64,000 nucleotides of DNA from Corynebacterium timonense (lineage in GTDB: Bacteria; Actinomycetota; Actinomycetes; Mycobacteriales; Mycobacteriaceae): assembly GCF_900105305.1 (NCBI RefSeq), contig NZ_LT629765.1:1612001-1676000 (forward strand), written 5' to 3'. The translations under genes and the position numbers were made by a program. Of this stretch, positions 54,868 to 63,727 are shown piece after piece. The notes below the pieces were generated by a model. That model was given only the letters and a program-made list of their open reading frames with translations, was not told where the DNA came from and made no database searches. How positions within the stretch are numbered: position 1 is the first letter of the stretch; each line of letters starts with the position of its first letter.

Positions 54868-56636
54868 CTCATTCGCTACCCGTGGCATCCGTACGCGAGA
54901 CTGCGCGCACTGTCCGCAGCCTCCTCACGCGACGACGAGGCCTGCTTGCTGCCACACTGGCGTTGCTGTTGACCTGCTCAGCCAGCGCGTTGGCAATCCC
55001 CCCTTTGCTCGGCTGGATCGTCGATATCGTCCTTTCAGGTGTTGGTGCGTGGCGCATCTGGCTCACAGCCGGTCTCCTCATCGCGGCGGGCGTCCTCTCG
55101 GCCGCCACCTCGTTGTTAGGCGGCCGACTGTTGGTCATCTGCATACAAGGCTCGCTCTCTGAATTACGCGAGGACGTGTTCGCTGCAGCGATGCGGATCG
55201 ATGCGACGACGATCGAACGAGCGGGAAGCTCAGACGTGGTGTCACGGCTAACCCGGGATGTCGAGGCGGTCACTGAGGCCGGGTCTGAGGTGCTGCCGCG
55301 CTTTGTCAGCGCCCTGTTTACGATTGTGCTCACCGCAGTAGGCATCGCCGCACTCGACCCTTTCCTCGCGCTAGCCGCGTTGAGTGCCGCCCCACTTCAG
55401 CTAGTCGCCGTGTCACGCTTTCTTCGCCGTTCCCGCCCCTTGTACGTGCGGCTGCGGCGCGAGGAGTCCGACCGCGGGCAGGCGATCATAGAAAGCGTTG
55501 CCGGACAAGAGACCGTTCGCACCTACCGCCTTGCCCCTTTCCGCCTCGGCCTGATAGCCGAACGCAGCCTCACTGCTGTAGAAACCGCCCGTGCGGCAGG
55601 AAAAGCGCGAAACGTGTTCAACGGGACGCTCAACCTGGCGGAATTCACAGGTCTCGCCGCCGTGCTCGCCGTCGGATTCTGGAGGGTGGAAACGGTAGGA
55701 GTAACCGTGGGGACGGTGACTGCGGCCGCGCTTTTCTTCCACCGTTTGTTCATCCCCATCGGAGACCTACTGTCCAGCGTCGACGACCTTCAGCGGGCCC
55801 AAGCAGGACTCGAGCGCCTCGTCGGCGTGCTGCGCAGTACGGCGCCTGCACAGCCGCGCTATGAAATCCGCGACGGAGCCGTCGAGCTGTGCGGGGTGAC
55901 GTTTACCTACCCCCAGGCGTCAACTGCTGCTGTCACCGATCTCACACTCACCGTCCCTTCGGGGGCGCGCGCCGTGTTCGTCGGGGCAAGCGGTTCCGGA
56001 AAATCCACCACTGCGCACCTCATCGGGGGGCTCGCCGCTCCTACCTGCGGCTCCGTCATCGTCGGCGGGCAACCCGCTACCCGTGCCGCACAGGCTTCAG
56101 GTAAGCCGGCGGTCATGCTCGTCACCCAGGAGACGCATCTGTTCTCCGGCACGCTCGCCGATAACCTGCGCCTTGCCCGCGCAGACGCCACCGACGACGA
56201 GCTACGCACCGCTCTCCGCGCAGTGGGTGCGCACTGGGCGGCCGACCTTCCGGGGGGAATCAACTCGCCCGTCCCGCACGATCTTGACGAACAACGCCTC
56301 CAGCACATCGCGCTCGCTCGCGTACTTCTCGCCGACCCACCCGTTGTGGTGCTCGACGAGGCCTCCGCCCATGCAGGAGCCGATTCGGCACTCGACCGTG
56401 CCGTGGACACAGTCGTGCACGGTCGCACCGCAATCATCATCGCTCACCGCCTCTCCCATACTGAAAACGCCGACATCACCGCTGTGTTTGAAGCCGGCCG
56501 CATCATCGAGTGCGGCGAGCCCCGCGAACTGCTCGCGACCGGCGGCGTCTTCCGTTCGCTGTGGGAGGCGTGGGCCCGTGGGCGCGAGCAGCTTCCTCGC
56601 ACGTTCCAACCACCTCTTCCGCCTAAGGAGAAATAA
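54864..56636 (+). CDS. Half ABC transporter with intact Walker motifs (IrtB/YbtQ-like)
   Basis: 590 residues: six-helix membrane domain (about 25-310) and NBD. Walker A GASGSGKST (about 373), Q-loop VTQETHLFSGTLADN, Walker B VVVLDEAS (about 494) and H-loop IIAHRLSH are intact, but the signature LSGGQ is replaced by HDLDEQRLQH (about 472). This is the exact complement of the upstream half, so the heterodimer has one good ATP site. IrtAB and YbtPQ are exporter-fold importers of ferric siderophores; that role fits this locus. Confidence 0.9.
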   Translation: MTHSLPVASVRETARTVRSLLTRRRGLLAATLALLLTCSASALAIPPLLGWIVDIVLSGVGAWRIWLTAGLLIAAGVLSAATSLLGGRLLVICIQGSLSELREDVFAAAMRIDATTIERAGSSDVVSRLTRDVEAVTEAGSEVLPRFVSALFTIVLTAVGIAALDPFLALAALSAAPLQLVAVSRFLRRSRPLYVRLRREESDRGQAIIESVAGQETVRTYRLAPFRLGLIAERSLTAVETARAAGKARNVFNGTLNLAEFTGLAAVLAVGFWRVETVGVTVGTVTAAALFFHRLFIPIGDLLSSVDDLQRAQAGLERLVGVLRSTAPAQPRYEIRDGAVELCGVTFTYPQASTAAVTDLTLTVPSGARAVFVGASGSGKSTTAHLIGGLAAPTCGSVIVGGQPATRAAQASGKPAVMLVTQETHLFSGTLADNLRLARADATDDELRTALRAVGAHWAADLPGGINSPVPHDLDEQRLQHIALARVLLADPPVVVLDEASAHAGADSALDRAVDTVVHGRTAIIIAHRLSHTENADITAVFEAGRIIECGEPRELLATGGVFRSLWEAWARGREQLPRTFQPPLPPKEK

Positions 56637-56640
56637 CACC

Positions 56641-57426
56641 ATGGCCATCCCCTGCTCCCCTGCACAGGTCGAACGTGTCACACGACTCACCCCCCACATG
56701 ATCCGGATCACGTTTCGCACCATCGGAGCCTGGCGCTGGAACACCGACGGCTCCGGTGACGAGCACATCGACATCGCCCTCCCCCACCCCGGTGAGACGG
56801 AGGCCGATTTAACCGTGTTTAACCTGCCCGAATACGGTCCCGGCTGGAAAGGAGAAGAACCCCCGTGGCGCCACTACACTGTCCGCGCCGTCTACGACCA
56901 AGGCAGGTTGTTCGACATCGACTTTGCCATCCACGGCGACGGAATAGCCTCAACTTGGGCTGAACGTGCGGAGCCCGGCCACGTGATCGGCGCCTTCCAC
57001 GGCGGCGGCTCCTACTACCGCCCGCCTGCGGACGCCACGTTCCACCTTCTCGTCGCCGACGCCACAGGTCTTCCCGCCCTCGGACGCATCATCGAAGAAA
57101 TGCCCACGGCCACCCGGGCTCTTGCCATTATCGAAGTACCCGAAAGGGCAGACATCCAAGCGATCACATCCGCCGCCTCCGTCGAGTACCGCTGGCTAAC
57201 TGGGACTGGAAACGGCCGCGGCCCAAGCGCGCTGCCGGCCGCTGTAGCGGAATTCACCCCGCCCGGTGAGCCCTGGTATGCGTGGGCTGCGTGCGAAGCA
57301 GCGTCCAGCCGCTCGATCCGTTCAGACCTCCGCAAACGCCTCAGCTCACCCCGCAACCGCCACCACGTAATCGGCTACTGGGCCGAAAGCAAAACCGGCA
57401 ACCGTCCCGCAGAAATGGAACGCTGA
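56641..57426 (+). CDS. Siderophore-interacting protein (FAD ferric-siderophore reductase)
   Basis: 261 residues, SIP/ViuB family. FAD-binding motif RHYTVR (residues about 80-85), DFAIHGDGIASTWAERAEPG, GAFHGGGSYYRP, the NAD(P)H-domain segment VADATGLPALGRIIEEM, and the end GYWAESK. Releases iron from imported siderophore by reduction in the cytoplasm. In mycobacteria the same domain is fused to IrtA; here it is a separate gene 4 bp after the second half-transporter. ATG 56641 follows AAGGAGAAATAACACC. Confidence 0.93.
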   Translation: MAIPCSPAQVERVTRLTPHMIRITFRTIGAWRWNTDGSGDEHIDIALPHPGETEADLTVFNLPEYGPGWKGEEPPWRHYTVRAVYDQGRLFDIDFAIHGDGIASTWAERAEPGHVIGAFHGGGSYYRPPADATFHLLVADATGLPALGRIIEEMPTATRALAIIEVPERADIQAITSAASVEYRWLTGTGNGRGPSALPAAVAEFTPPGEPWYAWAACEAASSRSIRSDLRKRLSSPRNRHHVIGYWAESKTGNRPAEMER

Positions 57427-57464
57427 CGCTGCCCTTTTTGCAACGCCCACGGCCCGCACTCCCC

Positions 57465-58243
57465 CTACACCGGCGCCTCCCCCAGCTTCGCAAACGTAAA
57501 ACCCGCCTCTCGCAGCTGCGAGATCGCATCCCTGACACCGTCGGCCGTGCCCCGCCCGGGCTGGTTCATGGGCATGAGCACGATTGCCCCAGGGGTGGCC
57601 TGCCGCAGGTGGCTGGCCACAGCGGCGCCGGGCAGGGTGGCCCCGGCGTCGCCGTTCACGGCGAAGCCGGCGAGGCTGACGCCGAGCTCGCGCAGGAACC
57701 GGCGGTTGCCCTCGATCTCCTGCACCAACTCCGCGGCGCTTTCGGTGCCGGGGATGCCGTAGGCGGCGCGGCCGTTAACCGACAGCGGCTTGTGCAGGTT
57801 GCCGTGGTTTTCGATCTGGAACAGCGGGTTCTCCGCGATGTCCCGCGCCCGCTGCGGGTTCTGCTCGACCCAGCGCTTGTCCCAGAACATGGTCGCCGGC
57901 ACCGCCTGCTGCTCGAGGAGGGCGAGCAGGGGGCATCGATAAGCGAGCCGTGCGGCCCGCCGCAGGCGTCGAAGGTCAGGGCAATCGACGTCGAACTCGG
58001 GTCGAGCGTCGCCACGATCCAGGGCAGGTCGTAGCCCCACGCGCGGGGCTCGGCGCTGTCGTACCTCGCTGCGACGTCCGCGGGCCAAGGCTTATCGACG
58101 TCCACCCTCGCCGGCCCGGTCGCCGAGGGCGTCGGGCGCCCCGGGGGCGCCTCCCCGCCGCCCGCGCCCTGCGATGCCGCGCACGACGCCGCGCCGAGCA
58201 GCGGTAACGCCAGGCCCGCGAGGAGGGCGTCGCATCGGATCAC
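57465..58243 (-). pseudogene. Polysaccharide deacetylase lipoprotein, frameshifted
   Basis: N-terminal frame: signal peptide LLAGLALPLLGAASC (lipobox), then IALTFDACGGPHGS, the NodB metal Asp motif. At a run of five C on the minus strand (about 57930) the frame is lost; the other frame continues LLALLEQQAVPATMFWDK, ENHGNLHKPL with the HxxxH metal site, and ends KLGEAPV. One base added to the C run would join them into about 260 residues. Could be a real frameshift or a sequencing error. Its 5' end touches an IS256 relic, so the promoter may be altered. Confidence 0.8.
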
Positions 58244-58265
58244 GAGGCGGACCAACTACATCAGA

Positions 58266-58931
58266 TCAGACACAATCGCGGAAGAACCCGGTCCACGACG
58301 CGGCCGATTCGGCGGTGGCGACCTGCATGCCACACAACTCCCGGTACCCTTAGGCGTTAACCCCGGTGGCCAGCAGCACGCTGGTTTTGACGACGCGCCC
58401 GCCTTCACGCACCTTCATCGTCAGCGCGTCGCAGGAAACATAGAGGTAGGGGCCGGTGTCCAACGGGCGGGTGCGGAAGTTGTCGACCATCACGTCGAGT
58501 TCTTTGGCCATGGTAGACACTTGCGACTTCGATAGGTTGGTGATCCCGCAGGTGGCGACAAGGTCGTTCATGCGGCGGGTGGAGACCCCCTTGAGGTAGC
58601 AGGTGGCTACGACGGTGGCCAGGGCGCGTTCTGCTCTTAAGCGGCGCGGGGGCAACCAGTCGGGGAAGAATGATCCGTGGCGAAGTTTCGGGATTCTCAC
58701 GTCGATGGTGCCCACGCGTGTGTCCAGGTCGCGGTGGCGGTAGCCGTTTCGGTGGTTGGTGCGGGTGTCGCTGACGGTGGCGTAGTCGGCCCCGCAGATG
58801 CTGTCTGCTTGGGTGGAGAGGATCTGGTTGATGAAGTCCTGCAGCATCTGACGCATCAGATCCGGGGATGTGTGGGCGAGCAGCTCATCAAGGTAGGCGG
58901 TCGGGTCGATATGATTGGGTCCAGCGCCCAC
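58266..58931 (-). pseudogene. IS256-family (mutator) transposase, truncated with nonsense codon
   Basis: From ATG 58931: MGAGPNHIDPTAYLDELLAH, ADYATVSDTRTNHRNGYR, IPKLRHGSFFPDWLPPRR, YLKGVSTRRMNDLV, and YLYVSCDALTMKVREGG with the first catalytic Asp. TAA follows GVNA, after which the same frame continues GYRELCGMQVATAESAASW and GFFRDC until a TGA at 58266-58268. The second half with the remaining catalytic residues is missing. Dead element end. Confidence 0.9.
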
Positions 58932-59119
58932 TCGCGTTGGTTCCTTTCGAGGAGATGTTGGAATTGATTCGAAAGGTACTGCGGTCGCCGCCTCACACGT
59001 TCATGAGGTCCCTCACCGACAGTCACAGATACACCACGCTAACGGACGCAACCCTTACCTGGGCGAATATGTTAGAGATGAGCGATGACCATATTGTTCT
59101 GTGCGGATACTGGATTGGA

Positions 59120-60154
59120 ATGAAGATGCACGATATAGAACGTAACCACATCGCAGTGGTGGCTCCTTCATCACCTGCTACGCTTATTGGCCCGGCCGTG
59201 CACGAGCAGGCTATGCGGAGAATTAACGCTGAATTTGGGTTGCCCCCCGTCGAGTATCCCTCGGCTAAGGAAAAACTTTCCGCGCAACAAAGAGCGAACG
59301 ATATTAATAGCGCAAGTAAACAGCAGCATTGCAAAGCTATTTTCGCTGTAGTCGGCGGGAACGACTCAATTACATTACTGAAACATTTCAACCGGGAGGT
59401 CTTAGCCAATAGTAGAACCCCATTCGTGGGTTACTCCGATAACACAGCCATTCATAACTTCTTATGGAAGTTAGGCAGAACCAGCTACTATGGAGGATCA
59501 ACACAAGTTCAACTCGGGCCAGGGCCATTTGTGGACCCGATTCAATCAGACTCCATAAAGAAAGTGTTGGAGGGGACGGGGTCCTTAGAGCTTGTAAAAC
59601 CTAGCGACTATGAAGTAAGGGGAAAAGATTGGCGGTCTCCGCTTGCGCTAATCGAAGGGGGGCCTCGTTCTCCCTACCCTGATTACCTCTGGGCAGGAGA
59701 TCGCAAGATCAGCAAGGGTCGTTCTTGGGGCGGCTGCGTACAAACACTTCTTCAGCTTGCAGTAATGAATGAGCTGCCGACGCCGCAGCAACTGACCAGC
59801 GCAATCCTTTTTCTCGAGCTTTCGGACGAGCATATAGGGGATAGCAACGTTCTCAAGTTCGTAAGAGCCCTCGGGGAAGCAGGATATTTTCATGTGGTCG
59901 GAGCCGTCCTTTTCGGCCTCCCACCGCATTCGAGGAATCAGGGAGCAGAACAAGAAGCCCGGCCTCATCCAAGTGCAGCAACCAAACTTCTTCGCGCAGT
60001 TTCCCGTGAAATAGGTAACTACAACGACGAGCTGCCTAGGGTTTTGGGTATCCCTATAGGACATTTGCGTCCTCAGTATGTCATTCCTTACGGAGGAACA
60101 ATAGAAGTCAATGGCATAAACAGAACAGTGACGGTTTTTTACGAACCGCGGTAA
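59120..60154 (+). CDS. S66 family LD-carboxypeptidase, MccF-like
   Basis: 344 residues from ATG 59120. Serine peptidase S66 features: IAVVAPSSPATLIGPAV at the start, AIFAVVGGNDS, the nucleophile Ser in VGYSDNTAIH, Glu in ILFLELSDEHIGD and the His in GIPIGHLRPQYVIPYGG. The VGGNDS and GYSDNT loops resemble MccF, which cleaves the microcin C7 peptide-nucleotide, more than housekeeping LdcA, but substrate is inferred. It is markedly AT-richer than its neighbours and lies between IS256 and IS3 relics, so it was probably acquired. Start uncertain (ATG 59068 and 59126 also possible); no clear ribosome site. Confidence 0.82.
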   Translation: MKMHDIERNHIAVVAPSSPATLIGPAVHEQAMRRINAEFGLPPVEYPSAKEKLSAQQRANDINSASKQQHCKAIFAVVGGNDSITLLKHFNREVLANSRTPFVGYSDNTAIHNFLWKLGRTSYYGGSTQVQLGPGPFVDPIQSDSIKKVLEGTGSLELVKPSDYEVRGKDWRSPLALIEGGPRSPYPDYLWAGDRKISKGRSWGGCVQTLLQLAVMNELPTPQQLTSAILFLELSDEHIGDSNVLKFVRALGEAGYFHVVGAVLFGLPPHSRNQGAEQEARPHPSAATKLLRAVSREIGNYNDELPRVLGIPIGHLRPQYVIPYGGTIEVNGINRTVTVFYEPR

Positions 60155-60214
60155 ACGTGCTATGAAACCAGAAGGGCAGGCCGGGGTTCAAGTGATGTCT
60201 TTTAGTATTGTCTA

Positions 60215-60570
60215 TTAAACCAACGCTGGAAGGTTCTCTCTGCAATTACTTTGGGGGACCCTAGGGGGTCTGTTGCGTCCGTTGGCGCGCTTCGTTTCAA
60301 TCAGTTCAGCTCGCAGTCTGCGGTTTTGTGCTGCACAATCCACCGATTCCGCCCGGGGTTGTCGCGCCGGATTGTTTATGAGCGCGGACCCAGCCACGCA
60401 GGGTTTCCTTGACTGATTCCGAGCTCGACGGCGATGCGGGTGATCGCACCGCGAGACGTGCCAGGGTCAGCGCGCGCGTGCAGCACCAGTTCGATGGCGC
60501 GCTGCTTCAACTTAAGGAGTGTACTTCGAGGGCATGTGTAGGGCTCCTTTTCCACATTCCTACCCTCCAT
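60215..60570 (-). pseudogene. IS3-family orfA relic
   Basis: Minus strand pieces read KQRAIELVLHARADPGTSRG, ITRIAVELGI, then in another part AQNRRLRAELIETKRANG and, in a shifted frame, VIAERTFQRWFN. These are the N-terminal helix-turn-helix and coiled coil of IS3 OrfA. Frameshifts and the lack of orfB show it is dead. Its right edge abuts the truncated gene that ends at 60570. Confidence 0.75.
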
Positions 60571-61025
60571 TAAACCCGGGGCGAACCATGTCGCCGCACC
60601 GTGAACAACGTGATCGCTGCGCCCAATTCATACAGGGCACCTTGGCTGAACTCATTGCGCGCTATACCGATCTTGAGCCATTCAACCCGGTGACGGTGAC
60701 GGTGAAGGGGTGCTTCCGCTTCGTAGTAGTAATCACCGGTGACGCGACCAATGTTGATTGTGCTGTCCGGTTTGTAGGGAGCAACGATGAGTTCCCCGGG
60801 TTTCATGACATGGGCAAACCTGTAGATGACGCCCGCGCGGGTGTTGATCCGCCCCGTGGAATCCTCAGGATTCAGACGAGACAGTTCCGCTTTAATTCCG
60901 TCACGGCCACCCGGCAGGCGTCGTAGGTCACCCAGTTCATCCCAACCGATGCTGACAAAGCCCTGTTCGACCAGCTCTTCTTTGAGCGCGTCGTTGTGCA
61001 GGCCCCAGATACGTTTTTCCACCAT
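60570..61025 (-). CDS. Truncated restriction-endonuclease-like (Mrr N-terminal type) protein
   Basis: 151 residues from ATG 61025: MVEKRIWGLHNDALKEELVE, GWDELGDLRRLPGGRDGIKA, ELIVAPYKPDSTINIGRVTG, YYYEAEAPLHRHRHRVEWLK. This is the N-terminal recognition-like domain often found in front of an Mrr-type nuclease domain; here the gene stops at the IS3 relic and no nuclease domain remains. Probably a non-functional remnant, or a free-standing N-domain. First codon and family are moderately sure. Confidence 0.65.
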   Translation of the reverse strand: MVEKRIWGLHNDALKEELVEQGFVSIGWDELGDLRRLPGGRDGIKAELSRLNPEDSTGRINTRAGVIYRFAHVMKPGELIVAPYKPDSTINIGRVTGDYYYEAEAPLHRHRHRVEWLKIGIARNEFSQGALYELGAAITLFTVRRHGSPRV

Positions 61026-61045
61026 TGCAACTTTCCTTACTTCTT

Positions 61046-61417
61046 TTACACCGCCCCCAACACGGCCTGGCTGATCAGCATGTCGATGCGGCGCACATCG
61101 AGGTCGCGGCCGACCTTGATCTTGATCTTTCCGGCGCGCGTCCACAGCTCGATCTCCGCGTTGAAGTCGAGCGTGCCGGCGTTTTCGGTGGACCACATGT
61201 TGATCGCCGAGTACGGCAGCGAGTAGACCTCCACCTTCTTGCCGCGAATGCCCTGCGCGTCGCGGACGATGAGGCGGTGGCTGGTGAAGATGGCGCTGTC
61301 GCGGAAGGTTTTGAAGGCCACGATGGCCTGCTCGCCGGGCACGAGCATGGTGGAGACATCGTCGGGGATCGCGATTTCCTGCACGAACGTCCACTCGGTA
61401 ATGGCTGCGGTTTCCAT
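61046..61417 (-). CDS. Bacterial PH-domain protein
   Basis: 123 residues, soluble. Beta-rich with AIVAFKTFRDSAIFTSHRLI, VRDAQGIRGKKVEVYSLPYS and AEIELWTRAGKIKIKVGRDL ending in a helix; typical of the small bacterial pleckstrin-homology family (bPH/DUF1696). It precedes the truncated Mrr-like gene by 20 bp on the same strand. Function unknown. Confidence 0.8.
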   Translation of the reverse strand: METAAITEWTFVQEIAIPDDVSTMLVPGEQAIVAFKTFRDSAIFTSHRLIVRDAQGIRGKKVEVYSLPYSAINMWSTENAGTLDFNAEIELWTRAGKIKIKVGRDLDVRRIDMLISQAVLGAV

Positions 61418-61446
61418 GTGTTCTCCTTTTCAGATGGGTACTCGAA

Positions 61447-61968
61447 TTAGTCCTGTTCGCGGTAGGAGCGCTCCGCACGCCTCTGGCGCTCGGCTGTCCA
61501 ATCGCTGCCGACGATCGCTGACATCATACGGCGATCGGAGGTGATGACGTCGTAAAGCTCGCGCGCGATGAGATAGAGCGTGCCGTCTTCGGCGCCCTTC
61601 CCGATCAAGCCCTCCGACATGCGCTCGCGGTTGCCGAAGACGACGAACCACGTGGCCAGCTGTTCGAGGTCGAAGCTCTCCGCTTCCCGTTCGCTGATGA
61701 AGCGGAAGTCGTCGCGGTGGCGCTGCCAGTCGATGCCGAGAAATTCGGTCAGGTAGATCCCGCACCAGATTCCGTTCCACAACCACCTGGGGTAGGTGGG
61801 GAAACCGAGGGCGATTACGCCGTTCCCCTGCTTCTCCGCCTCGCGCCAGGCAGGTCTGTACCCGCCAGCCAGGTTGCCGCGAAGCTTCTCGACACCCTCG
61901 AGCAGCTCACGCGGTTCCAACACATCCGGGGACCGGTCGAACGTTTCCTGTCCGCCGCGTTCAGACAT
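61447..61968 (-). CDS. Hypothetical protein
   Basis: 173 residues from MSERGGQETFDRSP, unrecognised. Soluble, rich in aromatic residues (YPRWLWNGIWCGIYLTEFLG), with a C-terminal helix EDGTLYLIARELYDVI that vaguely recalls DUF6508 proteins. 29 bp upstream of the PH-domain gene, so probably one operon with it and the truncated Mrr-like gene. Confidence 0.6.
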   Translation of the reverse strand: MSERGGQETFDRSPDVLEPRELLEGVEKLRGNLAGGYRPAWREAEKQGNGVIALGFPTYPRWLWNGIWCGIYLTEFLGIDWQRHRDDFRFISEREAESFDLEQLATWFVVFGNRERMSEGLIGKGAEDGTLYLIARELYDVITSDRRMMSAIVGSDWTAERQRRAERSYREQD

Positions 61969-62152
61969 GTTGTCTCTCCTTGGGTGGGTGCCGGGTCAGG
62001 CGGTCAGGCCGTGGTGGCTCCCCGGCTCTGTTGTTCGCTGCGATCACCGTAGAACACGGTCCGGACATGGACCGCGCACCGTTCGAACAACTTTCGAAAT
62101 CCCAGTTCACCGGCGCCAATTGACGCCTGCGAGAATTCTTTCGAAGAAAACC

Positions 62153-62180
62153 TTGACCCACCGAACATGCGTGCTATTAT
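62153..62180 (+). promoter_or_regulatory. Sigma-A-type promoter of the DUF222/HNH gene
   Basis: TTGACC (62153-62158) and TATTAT (62175-62180) with a 16-base spacer, 23 bases before the ATG, with AAGGGGGTG as ribosome site. Confidence 0.65.
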
Positions 62181-62203
62181 GGGTTCGTAACCAAGGGGGT
62201 GAA

Positions 62204-63649
62204 ATGGACAAGCTCAGCAGGATCAACGACCAGCTCGAATCGCTTTTCGACGACCTATCCAGCCTGTTCGCCGACCCCGATACGCTCGCCTTCGCCGACG
62301 TGCACTGCCAGATGGAGCGCCTCGAACGCATCGCCAACACCAAGGCTGCCATCGACGCCGCCTTCGCCTATATTTGCGAGCGCGACGATGCTGGCCGCAG
62401 CGTCGGCTCGCGATACCCCACCGCCTACCTGACCGAGAAACTCGGCATCTCCCGGTCCGAGGCCTACAGCCGGCTCTCGCGCGGCCGGAAGCTTTACGCC
62501 CCTCCCGAGCCCGCGCCCGATACCCCTGACTCAACCGACGAGCCCAACCACGACGAAAAAGAGAAGAAGGACCGCCGACGCGCACAAGACCGCGCCGGGG
62601 AAGTTTCCGCCGAAAAACAGCGCATCATCGACCGGGAGCTCGAGGCCCTGCTCCCCGGTGCCAGCCCGAACCGGGCGCAGCTGCTCGCCGACGCTCTCGA
62701 CGCTGCGGCGGGGAGGAGCCCCGAGGATCTGCGACGCTGGGTGCGCCGCCGCGTCGACCAGGCGAACGCCCGGGCACCCAAACCCGACCGCCCCAAAGAC
62801 CCCCGCGGGCCCTACCGCAACCGGTCCGCGCACATCGGCGCACAACGCACCGACGGTTCGTGCGACATCACCATCACGGCGCCAGCCGGGGAGGCCGCGC
62901 TGATCAAAGCTCTCCTCGACGCGGGCCTGCGCCCGGGAAGCAACCTGCCGGAGGACCAGGCGGACAAGGACTCTCGCACGCCGGCGCAGCGCCGCTTCGA
63001 CCAGCTTGCAGCCATCTTCAACCACTACGAGTCCACCCGCTCCAGTGCAGGGAACACCGGATCCGCCCAGGGCGCGGCCTCCGTGGTCGTCTCCATCACC
63101 CTCGACGATCTCGCGGAAGCCGACTACGCCACGCGTTTCTCCACGAACACGGGCATCGACATCAACTGCTACGACCTGCTGCGTCTCGGACTGTCCGGCT
63201 CGGACTTCATCGTCCAGTTCGACAGAGCCATCGGCATGCCGCTTTCCATCGGCAAGACCCGCCTGGCGAACCTGCCCCAGCGCCTCGTCCTCCTCGCCGC
63301 CCAGGGCGTCTGCGCCTGGGAGGGCTGCACCACCCCCTTCAGCGAGCTGGAGATCCACCACCTCATCCCCTACGCGGGCGGAGGGCCGACCGACATCGAG
63401 AACCTGGTCGGCCTGTGCAGGCAGCACCACCGGTGCAACAATGACAACCGCGACTTCTCCGGCGGCCTCAGACACACGCAACGGGACCCGAGAAGCGAGC
63501 GCGTCGGAGTTGCTCACCCGGACGGGACGATCCACTTCAACAACACCGACGACGCCACCCACGCCCCCGGCCTGCGGCTGCGCCACCGCGCGCCGCGCTA
63601 CCCGCAACCGGCCGGAGGGGACCCACCCCTGTTCACCGACCCGTCGTAA
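62204..63649 (+). CDS. DUF222 / HNH endonuclease family protein (13E12-type)
   Basis: 481 residues. N-terminal DUF222 helical region (about 1-330) with a charged linker (about 100-125, DEKEKKDRRRAQ), and a C-terminal HNH domain (about 365-420) with the two Cys of VCAWEGCTTP, catalytic LEIHHLIPYAGGGPTDIENL and LCRQHHR. Such actinobacterial repeat-family proteins are often present in many copies and may be mobile or regulatory; the nuclease role is inferred from the intact HNH residues. Own promoter. Confidence 0.9.
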   Translation: MDKLSRINDQLESLFDDLSSLFADPDTLAFADVHCQMERLERIANTKAAIDAAFAYICERDDAGRSVGSRYPTAYLTEKLGISRSEAYSRLSRGRKLYAPPEPAPDTPDSTDEPNHDEKEKKDRRRAQDRAGEVSAEKQRIIDRELEALLPGASPNRAQLLADALDAAAGRSPEDLRRWVRRRVDQANARAPKPDRPKDPRGPYRNRSAHIGAQRTDGSCDITITAPAGEAALIKALLDAGLRPGSNLPEDQADKDSRTPAQRRFDQLAAIFNHYESTRSSAGNTGSAQGAASVVVSITLDDLAEADYATRFSTNTGIDINCYDLLRLGLSGSDFIVQFDRAIGMPLSIGKTRLANLPQRLVLLAAQGVCAWEGCTTPFSELEIHHLIPYAGGGPTDIENLVGLCRQHHRCNNDNRDFSGGLRHTQRDPRSERVGVAHPDGTIHFNNTDDATHAPGLRLRHRAPRYPQPAGGDPPLFTDPS

Positions 63650-63727
63650 ACCTTCGACGCGCAGCCCCGCGCTGCGCGGACTCCCCGTGCCGTGAAACGC
63701 CCACGTCGCCGGAAGCGATACTCCACT

